From contig OY762933.1 in the NCBI GenBank assembly GCA_963666765.1, positions 1,860,001-1,924,000 of the forward strand: a stretch of DNA of 64,000 nt. Direction: 5' to 3'. The notes under the pieces are model-generated. The model was not told where the DNA came from and made no database searches. It saw only the letters and a program-made list of their open reading frames with translations. Each line of letters starts with the position of its first letter. The first letter of the stretch is position 1. Positions 1 to 8,057 of this stretch are shown one piece after another. A program made the translations under genes and the position numbers. Origin of the DNA: Foliamicus sp963666765 (lineage in GTDB: Bacteria > Pseudomonadota > Gammaproteobacteria > Steroidobacterales > Foliamicaceae).

Positions 1-405
1 GTTCGGGCTCGGACCGTAGCGCCGCAGAAACAGGTCCACGCAGTCGAGCAGGTCGGCGCGCAGCATCGATACCTCGTCGATGATCAGCGTGCGCAGTCTC
101 CTGTAGAGACTTGCGTTGCGCGGCTTGCCGCGGCGCGCGGCGATTGCCTGGGGCGTTACGTCGATTCCGAAGCCGAAAAAGCGATGAACGGTCTGACCGC
201 CCACGTTCAGCGCCGCCACGCCGGTAGGCGCCAGGACCACCGGGTCCCAGTCGACGCTTTGGCAGAAGTGGCCCAGGAGGGTGGACTTTCCGGTTCCCGC
301 GCTGCCTGTTATCAGCAGGTGCCGGCCGCCCTGCTCCATGCCGTCAAGCGCGCGGGCGAATTCTTCGGTGATCTCCAGGTCCGGGGCGAGACTGTCCACG
401 TGCAT
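1..405 (-). CDS. Pif1/RecD-like ATP-dependent helicase, N-terminal part (cut by window edge)
   Basis: The reading frame is open from an ATG at 405 to the window edge, giving 135 residues. A Walker A motif GSAGTGKST lies near residue 35. It is followed by LAPTGVAALNVGG, the motif Ia pattern of Pif1-type SF1 helicases, and by a Walker B segment IIDEVSMLRADLLD. This combination is typical of Pif1/AAA_30 helicases, which unwind DNA 5' to 3' using ATP. The start lies 14 nt after the lolB stop on the same strand, so it probably belongs to the lolB transcription unit. In many gammaproteobacteria ispE occupies this position. Helicase motifs III-VI lie outside the window, so the assignment rests on the N-terminal third only. 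Confidence 0.8.
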   Translation of the reverse strand, partial: MHVDSLAPDLEITEEFARALDGMEQGGRHLLITGSAGTGKSTLLGHFCQSVDWDPVVLAPTGVAALNVGGQTVHRFFGFGIDVTPQAIAARRGKPRNASLYRRLRTLIIDEVSMLRADLLDCVDLFLRRYGPSPN

Positions 406-419
406 TCGCCCCGCCCGGT

Positions 420-1019
420 TCAGCGAACCGGCGGCAACTCCCAATTCGTGATCGCGACCTTCATGCTGGCGCCGGGCCCGGAAATATTGAGCCTTCGGGG
501 AACGGCAAGGTCGCCCGAGCGGGCCAGCGCATTCACCTCGATGCGCCAGCCGTCCTGCCGGAATTCACGTACCGCGCCCTGACCGGAGCTGTATTCGGTG
601 AACGGAGATCCGGGATCCGGCAGCCCGCGCAACCAGTAGGGAAGGCTTTTCAGCGGCGCGCTTTCGCACAGCATTTCCAGTTCATCGATCTGCATGCCGG
701 GCGCGCACATCGAAACCCAGTCGCCCTCGCTCAACAGGTTGACGTCCCCGTCCTCGATCCGCACGCGCTCGGCGCCCACTCCCCAGGGCCCGCTCAGTTC
801 GAGCTGGGCCAATGCGCCCTGCTGGCGCCACAACACGTTGGCCTGTGCACCCCGGCCCTCCCGGTTCAGCGCCACGCGGCCGCGCAGCCCCCAGGATTCA
901 AGCTCCGCCAGCGCGGCCGCGTCCAGGACGGCGGGAGCGCGATTGCCGGCCACCGTGCAGCCGGTCAGCAGCAGGACGACCGCAGCAAGAAGGCCGGCAA
1001 CCGCGGCTGTCCGTCTCAC
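420..1019 (-). CDS. lolB: Outer-membrane lipoprotein insertion protein LolB
   Basis: A 199-residue lipoprotein with a short hydrophobic signal and an LTGC lipobox (Cys21). LolB accepts lipoproteins from periplasmic LolA and inserts them into the inner leaflet of the outer membrane. After the signal, the segment ESWGLRGRVAL and a later LPYWLRGLPDP match the LolB pattern, in which a one-domain open beta-barrel carries a W-x-LRG segment. The start is a GTG that overlaps the stop of the upstream TPR gene as GTGA, so translation is probably coupled. The position beside prfA and after a TPR lipoprotein also fits lolB. hemA, often found divergent from lolB, is not at this locus. Confidence 0.85.
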   Translation of the reverse strand: MRRTAAVAGLLAAVVLLLTGCTVAGNRAPAVLDAAALAELESWGLRGRVALNREGRGAQANVLWRQQGALAQLELSGPWGVGAERVRIEDGDVNLLSEGDWVSMCAPGMQIDELEMLCESAPLKSLPYWLRGLPDPGSPFTEYSSGQGAVREFRQDGWRIEVNALARSGDLAVPRRLNISGPGASMKVAITNWELPPVR

Positions 1020-2665
1020 CGCGAATACCTTTCGCGGACGGCCTCCAGAAGAGTCGTGTCCTCATACTGCGCCAGAGATTCGCGAAGCAGTTCGTCGGCC
1101 CGTTCGACCTGTCCCAGTTCATACAGCACTTCGCACAGGTGCGCGGCAACCTCGGGATGCGGAAAGCTCTCAAGCGCCTGCTCCAGCAGCCCGACCGCCT
1201 CCTCCTTCCTGCCCAGGCGGTAAAGGACCCAGCCCATGCTGTCCACGATCGCGGGCGAGCCGGGTTCCAGTTCCAGCGCCAGGCTGATGTGCCCGTGGGC
1301 TTCGTCAAGGCGTATGCCTCGATCCGCCAGCGTATAACCCAGGGCATTGAGCACTTCCGAGTCACGCGGGTAGTCGGCCAGCAGGCCTTCCATCGCCCGT
1401 ATCGCCTTGCGGTCTTGCTTCAGGTCCAGCAGCAAGTGGGCCCGCTGCATCCTCAGCGGCCGGCTTTGCGGCCGGTAGCGAAGGGCTTCCTCATAGGCTG
1501 CCAGCGCCTCGGCATCGCGCTCCGCGGACCGCATAGCGAAGGCGAAAAGCGGGAGGCTCTCGAACGCGTGCTCGGGATAGCGCCGGACATGTTCCAGGAG
1601 GGTAGCCAGAGCTTCGTCGAATTCATCCCGCGCCACGAACGCCCTGACCAGCAGCTCCGCGACTGCCGGCGCAAGCCGGCTTGACTCTATCCCGGCGAGC
1701 CACTCGATCGATTCCAGCCACTCCTCGCGGCCGGCTGTGATCTGCGCCAAGGCCATGCGGCAGGAATCCGCCTGGTGGCCGCGAGAAAAGAGCTCAAGAT
1801 ATATCGCTTCGGCAAAATTGCCGGCGCCCAGCGCCTGCAGAATCCTGGCCTCCTGCATTGCCAGATCGGGAGAGTCCGGGTCCGCCGCGCGGAGATTTCG
1901 CAGACGGCTCAAGGCCTCCCTGGGCTGGCGCGCTTCCAGCAGCAGCACCACGTAGTTCTGCTCCAGCGCCAGGCTTTCGCGAATGGCCAGCTGTTCGGTC
2001 AGCCGGGCAAGCGCCGCATCCGGTTCGCCGGCGCGCAGGAGCGCGGTGGCCGCGAGCACATGCGTGTCGTCGTCCCCGGGATTGTGGCGCAACAGGGAGT
2101 CGGCCAGACGGGCCGCCTGCGCATTTTCGCCCGCGGCAAGCGCAACCCGGGCCGCAAGACTCAGAACTTCAGGCGAATCGGGATGCTCGTCGGCGAGTCG
2201 GCCGGTCAGCGGCTCCAGGGCTGCCGTGGTCAGCGCGTCGGAATTGATGCCGTTCAGCCGTTCCTCGAACAATGCGAGAAAACGGGCGTCATTCTGTCCT
2301 GCCGAAAAACCTGCCCGCGCCGTATCAAAGGCCGCCTCCATGTCCCCGGCAGCCGCCTGCAGTGCCGTCAGCAGCGCCAGGGCTTCGACATCGCCCGGCG
2401 CGCGGGCGCGCCACACAGACGCCGCTTCCAGGGCCAGCGCGTACAGATCGCGCCGGAAAGCGAACTCGGCCGCGTCCCTGGCCTTCAGCGCTCCCGCGGC
2501 GTCCTCGGTGGAGCGTTGCGCGTCAGCCAGCAGCGCCCGGGCCATCTCGCCCGGGAAGGCCGGCCAGCCGGCCTCGGCCAGCCGCATCGGCGTGCTCGCG
2601 CAGGCCGCCAGGGAGAACCCGGCGAGAACGATGGCGGCCAGCCTGATGCGGAGACGAAGATCCAC
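1016..2665 (-). CDS. TPR-repeat lipoprotein upstream of lolB
   Basis: A 549-residue protein when started at GTG 2665. This start gives a clean lipoprotein signal ending in LAAC (Cys22) and avoids overlap with the divergent prfA; the longer frame from 2755 would overlap prfA. The rest is helical, alanine- and leucine-rich TPR repeats. Clear units near the C-terminus include LNALGYTLADRGIRLDEA and VDSMGWVLYRLGRKEEAV, which match the TPR proteins found next to lolB in many gammaproteobacteria. The role is probably scaffold-like in envelope assembly or secretion, but no partner can be named. The gene ends in a GTGA overlap with lolB, so the two form a translationally coupled pair. Confidence 0.8.
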   Translation of the reverse strand: MDLRLRIRLAAIVLAGFSLAACASTPMRLAEAGWPAFPGEMARALLADAQRSTEDAAGALKARDAAEFAFRRDLYALALEAASVWRARAPGDVEALALLTALQAAAGDMEAAFDTARAGFSAGQNDARFLALFEERLNGINSDALTTAALEPLTGRLADEHPDSPEVLSLAARVALAAGENAQAARLADSLLRHNPGDDDTHVLAATALLRAGEPDAALARLTEQLAIRESLALEQNYVVLLLEARQPREALSRLRNLRAADPDSPDLAMQEARILQALGAGNFAEAIYLELFSRGHQADSCRMALAQITAGREEWLESIEWLAGIESSRLAPAVAELLVRAFVARDEFDEALATLLEHVRRYPEHAFESLPLFAFAMRSAERDAEALAAYEEALRYRPQSRPLRMQRAHLLLDLKQDRKAIRAMEGLLADYPRDSEVLNALGYTLADRGIRLDEAHGHISLALELEPGSPAIVDSMGWVLYRLGRKEEAVGLLEQALESFPHPEVAAHLCEVLYELGQVERADELLRESLAQYEDTTLLEAVRERYSR

Positions 2666-2717
2666 ACTGCGATAATAGCCCCAGTGCCGGGTCAACAGGC
2701 CCCGCGCGGACAAGACC

Positions 2718-3803
2718 ATGAACCCCGCCCTGCTGGAAAAACTCCGCGGCCTCAAGGCCCGCTTCGAACAACTTGAGGCCTCGCTGGCCGATCCTGAAGT
2801 GCTTTCGGATTCGGTGCGCCGCCGCGACGTGGGCCGCGAGCACGCCCGGCTTCAGCCTCTGGCCGGCCTGCTGGTCCGCCTGGAGAGGGCGCTGGAAACC
2901 GAGGCCGGAGCAGAGGAAATGCTCGCGGGGGACGACCAGGAATTACGCGAGCTGGCGCAGGAGGAGGCCGAAGAGGCGCGGCGCGAACTCAAGGCCCTGG
3001 AAGTCCAGCTTCGCCGCTTCCTGCTCAAGCCCGACCCGCGCGACGCGCGCGACGTGTACCTGGAGATCCGCGCAGGCACCGGCGGCGACGAAGCGGCGAT
3101 CTTCGCCGGCGACCTGTTCCGCATGTACACGCGCTATGCAGAGGCGCGCCGCTGGACGCTGGAGATCATCCAGATGAGCGAAGGCGAGCACGGAGGCTAC
3201 AAGGAGATCGTCTGCCGGCTGGCCGGCAAGCGGGTCTTTTCGTACTTGCGGTTCGAGTCCGGCGCCCATCGGGTGCAGCGCGTCCCGGAGACCGAATCGC
3301 AGGGCCGCATCCATACCTCGGCCTGCACCGTGGCGGTCTTGCCGGAAGCCGAGGAGACGGGAGAAATCGAGATCGATTCCGGGGACCTGCGGGTCGATAC
3401 TTATCGCGCTTCGGGCGCCGGCGGCCAGCATGTCAACAAGACCGACTCCGCGGTCCGCCTCACGCACCTGCCCACCGGAATCGTCGTGGAGTGCCAGGAC
3501 GAGCGCTCGCAGCACAAGAACCGCGCCCGGGCGATGTCGCTGCTGCGCGCCCGGCTGCTGGACGCCGAGCAGAGCCGCCTTGAGCGCGAGCGCGCCGAAG
3601 AGCGCCGTTCGCAGGTAGGCAGCGGCGACCGTTCCGAGCGCATCCGCACCTACAACTTTCCGCAGGGCCGGGTCACCGACCACCGCATCAACTTAAGCCT
3701 CTACAAGCTTCCGCAGATCATGGAAGGCGACCTTGACGGGATCATCGAGCCGCTGCGCCAGCACATGGAGGCCGAACAGCTCACCGCGCTGGACACCGCC
3801 TGA
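2718..3803 (+). CDS. prfA: Peptide chain release factor 1
   Basis: A 361-residue class I release factor that recognises UAA and UAG and triggers peptidyl-tRNA hydrolysis. The catalytic GGQ is at residues 235-237 within SGAGGQHVNKTDSAVRL. The segment RAGTGGDEAAIFAGDLFRMY is the conserved domain 2 entry, and length is normal for RF1. It starts 52 nt from the divergent TPR lipoprotein. The methyltransferase that modifies the GGQ glutamine, prmC, normally follows directly but here lies about 10.4 kb downstream at 14187, with an accessory block in between. hemA, the usual upstream neighbour, is also absent from this position. Confidence 0.97.
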   Translation: MNPALLEKLRGLKARFEQLEASLADPEVLSDSVRRRDVGREHARLQPLAGLLVRLERALETEAGAEEMLAGDDQELRELAQEEAEEARRELKALEVQLRRFLLKPDPRDARDVYLEIRAGTGGDEAAIFAGDLFRMYTRYAEARRWTLEIIQMSEGEHGGYKEIVCRLAGKRVFSYLRFESGAHRVQRVPETESQGRIHTSACTVAVLPEAEETGEIEIDSGDLRVDTYRASGAGGQHVNKTDSAVRLTHLPTGIVVECQDERSQHKNRARAMSLLRARLLDAEQSRLERERAEERRSQVGSGDRSERIRTYNFPQGRVTDHRINLSLYKLPQIMEGDLDGIIEPLRQHMEAEQLTALDTA

Positions 3804-3810
3804 CTGCCGG

Positions 3811-4554
3811 CTAGAACTCTTCCAGCAGCCGCCCGAATCCCATGACCTTGTCGTCGATACCATTGGCCCTGAGCGCGTGCCAATAGGTGGCCGTGTTGAT
3901 GGCGATCACGGGCTTGCCGAGCCACCGTTCGGCGCCCGCCGCCAGACGGATCGTGGAAAGATTGGTGCCCACCTGCACCAGTGCGTCGACATCGTCGCCG
4001 TCAAGTTCCTGGAATTCCCGGGCGACCCGCGATTCCGGCACTTCCGCGATGGCGGTCCATGAGGGGCAGCGCAGGCAGGAGTCGCGCACGACGTTGAAAC
4101 CTCGATCCGACAGGTATCGGCTGACTTCGCGGTTGGCCACCGGATAGTAGGGCGACATGAACGCCACGTTGCGCGAGCCGTATGCGTCGAGCGCGTCGGC
4201 CACCGCCTCGGAACCGACCGACAGCTTGAGTTCGGCGATTTCCTCTATCCTTCGCTTCCATTCAGTGCCGCCCTTCACGCCGCCGTAGAAGGTCACCGCC
4301 GACATGCCCATCACCAGGTAGTCGGGTTTGCAGGTCAGCACGCCCCGAACCGCGGCGGCCGTATTCTCCGAAATCTCGATGGTGCCCGCCATGAAGGTCT
4401 CGTCGGATATCGCGTTGGCGTCCTGTATGACGATGCGCGAGTAATGGTTGGTGACGCCCGGCGGGCGCAGGTCGTCGAAGTCCGGCTGCACGATGGTGTT
4501 TGTGGAGGGCCCCAGCACCCCGAATTTCTTTCGCCATGCCAATGCATCGGTCAT
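3811..4554 (-). CDS. Asp/Glu racemase superfamily protein (arylmalonate decarboxylase / maleate isomerase / EutA-like)
   Basis: A 247-residue protein. ATG 4554 is preferred over the in-frame TTG at 4560 because GGAGG lies 8 nt ahead of it. The segment VMGMSAVTFYGG aligns with the MGTSLSFYRG region of arylmalonate decarboxylase, and the C-terminal GKPVIAINTATYWHALR and GFGRLLEE match the same family. Known members use one or two catalytic cysteines. By eye, both of those columns are glycine here (Gly83 and Gly196), so a standard racemase, isomerase or decarboxylase mechanism is doubtful. It lies 12 nt downstream of an ornithine-cyclodeaminase-family gene, a pairing reminiscent of eutA/eutC in ectoine catabolism, but no eutB is present. 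Function is unresolved. Confidence 0.75.
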   Translation of the reverse strand: MTDALAWRKKFGVLGPSTNTIVQPDFDDLRPPGVTNHYSRIVIQDANAISDETFMAGTIEISENTAAAVRGVLTCKPDYLVMGMSAVTFYGGVKGGTEWKRRIEEIAELKLSVGSEAVADALDAYGSRNVAFMSPYYPVANREVSRYLSDRGFNVVRDSCLRCPSWTAIAEVPESRVAREFQELDGDDVDALVQVGTNLSTIRLAAGAERWLGKPVIAINTATYWHALRANGIDDKVMGFGRLLEEF

Positions 4555-4566
4555 CGTCAATTCCTC

Positions 4567-5535
4567 CTAGTCCCAGGTGAGGTCCACGCCGATGTTCCTG
4601 CTCTCGGCGTTGCGAAAAGCGGCAATGGCGGCGGCCAGGTCCTGGGCGGCGACGCCCAGCGACTTGTAGACGGTGATTTCCGCTTCGTCGCGCCGCCCGG
4701 CAACCTTGCCGTCCAGCACTTCGCCGATCTCTCCGGCGATGTGCGATTCGGACACGGCGCCTGCCCCGATTGCAGACAGCAATTCACCCGCCTGGTCCAT
4801 TGCGGAGGCCCGGTAATCCACGAAGAAGCGCGAGCGGGTCACTACGTCAACATCGGCTTCCGCCGCGCTGGCGATGGCGGCCCCGACCAGGTTCACGTGA
4901 CAACCGGACGCCAGCCATTTCCCCTCAAGCACCGGGGTTGCGGCGGACGTGGTGGTGCAGACGATGTCGGCGCCCTCCACGGCCTCACGCGCGCTGCCGG
5001 CAAGGCAGGCGGAAGCGGGCAGCCCCTGCGCCATCCGCCGGGCGTGGGATTCCGTCCGTCCCCAGATCCGTATTTCGCTGATCGCCCGCACGCAGGTCAG
5101 TGCCTGAGCATGGTGCCGAGCCTGGGCGCCGGTGCCGAGTATGGCCAGCGACGCGGCATCGGCGCGCGCCAGGACACGCGTGGCCAGCGCGCTGGCCGCG
5201 GCCGTCCTGATCGCGGTCAGTTCGCTGCCGTCCAGCAGGGCAAGCGGTATGCCTTCCTCGCTGTCGAAGATCATTACGGCGCCCACATGGGAACCGTACG
5301 GGCTGTCCGCCGAGCGCGGATACTTGGACACGATCTTGACGCCGAATGTACACGGTTCGCCCAGGTACCCCGGCATCAGGGTGAACTTTCCGCCGTGCTC
5401 CGGGATGTCCATGTATCTGCGCAGCGGCATGATGGTGTCGCCGCGGGATACCGCGCGCATGGCGGACTCCAGCGCATCAATGCACTCGGCATGCGAGAGC
5501 GCTTCGGCGACCGCCTCCCGGTTGAGAATGCGCAT
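4567..5535 (-). CDS. Ornithine cyclodeaminase / mu-crystallin family NAD(P)-dependent enzyme
   Basis: A 322-residue protein of the OCD/mu-crystallin family, whose members include ornithine cyclodeaminases, ketimine reductases, alanine dehydrogenases and EutC. The nucleotide-binding motif is AILGTGAQARHHAQAL in the middle of the protein. The N-terminal half carries MPLRRYM and KIVSKYP, which supply the usual substrate-contacting Arg and Lys. In the segment HVNLVGAAIASAAEADV the Asp or Arg usually seen after VGA is not evident, so true ornithine cyclodeamination is not assured. The gene lies between DUF1838 protein 1 (21 nt upstream) and the racemase-like gene, all on the same strand, and is probably co-transcribed with them. 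It acts in the cytoplasm on an amino or imino acid. Confidence 0.85.
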   Translation of the reverse strand: MRILNREAVAEALSHAECIDALESAMRAVSRGDTIMPLRRYMDIPEHGGKFTLMPGYLGEPCTFGVKIVSKYPRSADSPYGSHVGAVMIFDSEEGIPLALLDGSELTAIRTAAASALATRVLARADAASLAILGTGAQARHHAQALTCVRAISEIRIWGRTESHARRMAQGLPASACLAGSAREAVEGADIVCTTTSAATPVLEGKWLASGCHVNLVGAAIASAAEADVDVVTRSRFFVDYRASAMDQAGELLSAIGAGAVSESHIAGEIGEVLDGKVAGRRDEAEITVYKSLGVAAQDLAAAIAAFRNAESRNIGVDLTWD

Positions 5536-5556
5536 GAATGAGCGGAGAGAAGCCGC

Positions 5557-6447
5557 TCAGCCGAAGCCGCGCATCTCGATGATGCGCTCGAAGAACGACG
5601 GACCGTCATCGTGCTCGGGCGACTGCTCGAATACCGGAGAAAGGGCCCGGGCGCGCTTGAGATAGCCGGAGTCCAGGTCCTCGAAGGACCGCACCTTTAC
5701 CGCGTCGAAATGCCATATCACGTGGCCGGGCAGGATGCCCATTTCGTTGTACGGCCGGCGGGTGGCCGAAAAGATGTTCCAGCCGCCGGAAGCAGCGGTC
5801 GGCTGACGCGGCTCCTCGCCCAGGATTTCGTGCGTCGCGGCGAAAAGGGAAGCATATTCCAGCGACGGCTGCGGAAGGATGGGAGGAAAGCGCGAGCCTT
5901 CCTGCAGGCGCAGGATGCCGTTGTCGTCGGCCCAGTCCAGGTGCAGGGGTTTCTCGGCGTAGTGGTCGGGAAATACCCGCTTCATGCTGCCGAACCATAC
6001 CCCCATGGGGGTGTAGTAATGCCCTTCCTTGTGGCGAATGAAACTGGCCGGCAGCGTAACGGTAGCGCCGTTGAAGGGGCTGGTGTACTGGTCGATGAAC
6101 TCGCCCGTCTCAAGATCGGTGAAGAAGGAGACCGTGGAGGGATAGCGCACCCACACATGTTCTTCCACCTGCTTCCACCACCCGGTTTCGCTGCCCAGAA
6201 AACCGTACATGGGGGTGACGGCGTCTTCCTGTACGGCGAAGACCTTGCCGCGGGTCTTCCACACGCAGGGGTCGCCGCCTTCATTCCCGTAGGCGCGGAC
6301 CATCGCGCGGCACTGCGCCTGGGGATCGCTCGGCAGTGTCAGTTTCTCGTCAGCGCCGTCGGCAGTCTCTTGCGCCATCAGCATTCGCGGCACGCCGGCC
6401 CCGATTCCCATCACGGCCGCGGCCTGCAGCAAATTCCTCCGATTCAT
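5557..6447 (-). CDS. DUF1838 family exported protein, copy 1 (twin-arginine signal)
   Basis: A 296-residue protein when started at ATG 6447, which has GGGAGAGG just ahead. The N-terminus MNRRNLLQAAAVMGIGAG is a Tat-type signal. The diagnostic DUF1838 motif is TDLETGEFIDQY...SPFNG, with its Asp at residue 111. Toward the C-terminus, HVIWHFDAVKVRSFEDLD aligns with the end of the other copies in this window. Family function is unknown. Use of the Tat route suggests folding, perhaps with a cofactor, before export to the periplasm. It heads a minus-strand operon with the OCD-family and racemase-like genes and is divergent from a flavoprotein reductase at 6615. It is one of six family members here. 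Confidence 0.85.
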   Translation of the reverse strand: MNRRNLLQAAAVMGIGAGVPRMLMAQETADGADEKLTLPSDPQAQCRAMVRAYGNEGGDPCVWKTRGKVFAVQEDAVTPMYGFLGSETGWWKQVEEHVWVRYPSTVSFFTDLETGEFIDQYTSPFNGATVTLPASFIRHKEGHYYTPMGVWFGSMKRVFPDHYAEKPLHLDWADDNGILRLQEGSRFPPILPQPSLEYASLFAATHEILGEEPRQPTAASGGWNIFSATRRPYNEMGILPGHVIWHFDAVKVRSFEDLDSGYLKRARALSPVFEQSPEHDDGPSFFERIIEMRGFG

Positions 6448-6614
6448 GAGCCCTCTCCCAGGAATGTTCCGACAGAAGTGCGTAACGATAACGCACCCGG
6501 GAGTATCCGTGTTTTCAAGTCGGCATGCGGGAGACGGCGGTGCATCTGTGGGAGGACGCACGGGAAGCGTATGATTCCGATTTTCGCCGCAAAGGCCGTA
6601 CGGCTGAGGACCCC

Positions 6615-8006
6615 ATGAGCGTATTGCCCGCCAAAGAGGCCCGTTTCGAATGGAATGTCCCCGTGGCCGTGGTGGGCGCAGGCGGATGCGGCCTGTGCGC
6701 CGGTCTCGCCGCCCGCCAGGCTGGCGCCGAAGTGCTCATACTCGAGCGCGACGCCGCGCCGATCGGCACCACCGGCATGTCCACCGGCCTGATCCCGGGC
6801 GCCGGAACCCGGATGCAGCGCGAGAAGGGGATCGAGGACTCGCCGGAGTTGTTCGCCGGCGACATGCTCGCCAAGGTCAGGCAGCAGACCGATGCGGACG
6901 TGGTGCTGGCGCTGGCCCGCGAGTCCGCGCGCACCGTGGAGTGGCTGGCCGACGAATGCGGCGTGGCGCTTTCGCTGGTCGACAGCTTCCTGTACTCGGG
7001 TCACAGCGTCATGCGTTTGCATGGCAGCCCCAACCGCACCGGCTCCGAACTGATGGGCAGCCTGCTGGACGCCTGCACCGACGCTGGCGCCGACCTGTTG
7101 ACTGACGCGCGCGTCAGCCACCTCTTCGCCGATGCCGAAGGGCGCATAAGCGGTCTGCGTTGCGAGCGGCCGGACGGCAGCACCGAGGACCTCGGCTGCG
7201 GAGCGCTGATCCTGGCCTGCTGCGGTTTCGCCGGCAACCAGGAAATGGTGGCCGAATATATCCCCGAACTGCGCTACGCGGAGTTCTTCGGTCATCCGGG
7301 CAACCAGGGCGAGGCGATACAGTGGGGCCGGGAACTCGGCGCGGCGATTGCCGACATCCGCTCCTACCAGGGCCACGGCGGTCTCGCGAAGGGTTACGGC
7401 GTTCCCATCCTGTGGCCGGTCATCCTGGAAGGCGGGATCCAGGTAAACCTCGACGGCCGGCGCTTTTCCGACGAATCGCTGGGCTATTCCGAGCAGGCGA
7501 TGAATGTCCTGGCGCAGCCTGATCACGTTGCCATCACGGTCTACGACCAGCGTCTGCACGAACTGATGCATGAGTTCAACGATTACCGCGAAGCGATCAC
7601 CGCAGGCGCGGTCCGAAAAGCCTCGACCCCGGGAGAACTTGCCGAAATGTTCGGACTGCCGGCCGATGTCCTCGAGGAGACCCTGGCCGAGACGGCCATC
7701 CTGACCCGGGGCGAAGCGGCTGATTCTTTCGGCCGCGATTTCACCGGCAGGCCGGAACTCGCCGCGCCCTGGTACGGCGTACGCGTCACGGGCGCCCTGT
7801 TCCACACGCAGGGAGGACTAAGGGTGGATGCGCGGGCCCGCGTGCTTCGCGAAGACGGCAGCGCCTTCCCCAACCTGTTCGCCGGCGGCGGCGCGGCGCG
7901 CGGCGTTTCGGGCCCGTCGCGCTGGGGCTACATCGCTGGCAACGGCCTGCTCACCGCTACCACCTACGGCAGGCTGGCGGGCGAAAGCGCCGCGAACCTG
8001 GCCTGA
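6615..8006 (+). CDS. FAD-dependent oxidoreductase, fumarate reductase / 3-ketosteroid dehydrogenase-like (FAD_binding_2)
   Basis: A 463-residue flavoprotein when started at ATG 6615, which has GAGGA upstream; an in-frame ATG at 6525 would add 30 residues unlike the family. The N-terminal dinucleotide fold is VVGAGGCGLCAGLAARQAGA, ending in the ribose-binding Glu of ILER. GTTGMSTGLIPGAGT follows, as in FAD_binding_2 proteins. The C-terminal FHTQGGLRVDARARVL...FAGGGAARG...GYIAGNGL is the family's second FAD-contacting region. Members reduce or desaturate C=C bonds in substrates such as fumarate, urocanate or ketosteroids. No signal peptide is seen, so it is cytoplasmic. It is divergent from DUF1838 copy 1 and 51 nt upstream of a serine hydrolase, which suggests catabolism of an imported compound. 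Confidence 0.85.
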   Translation: MSVLPAKEARFEWNVPVAVVGAGGCGLCAGLAARQAGAEVLILERDAAPIGTTGMSTGLIPGAGTRMQREKGIEDSPELFAGDMLAKVRQQTDADVVLALARESARTVEWLADECGVALSLVDSFLYSGHSVMRLHGSPNRTGSELMGSLLDACTDAGADLLTDARVSHLFADAEGRISGLRCERPDGSTEDLGCGALILACCGFAGNQEMVAEYIPELRYAEFFGHPGNQGEAIQWGRELGAAIADIRSYQGHGGLAKGYGVPILWPVILEGGIQVNLDGRRFSDESLGYSEQAMNVLAQPDHVAITVYDQRLHELMHEFNDYREAITAGAVRKASTPGELAEMFGLPADVLEETLAETAILTRGEAADSFGRDFTGRPELAAPWYGVRVTGALFHTQGGLRVDARARVLREDGSAFPNLFAGGGAARGVSGPSRWGYIAGNGLLTATTYGRLAGESAANLA

Positions 8007-8057
8007 CCACCGCGCACCGGAGCCCAGGCCGGGCCGTAGCCGGCCACGCTCGCCGTT

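Noticed and set aside
6444..7805. A 453-codon minus-strand frame, and a similar one at 7818-9017
   Set aside because: Both are antisense to the flavoprotein and two-domain hydrolase genes and have no motif.
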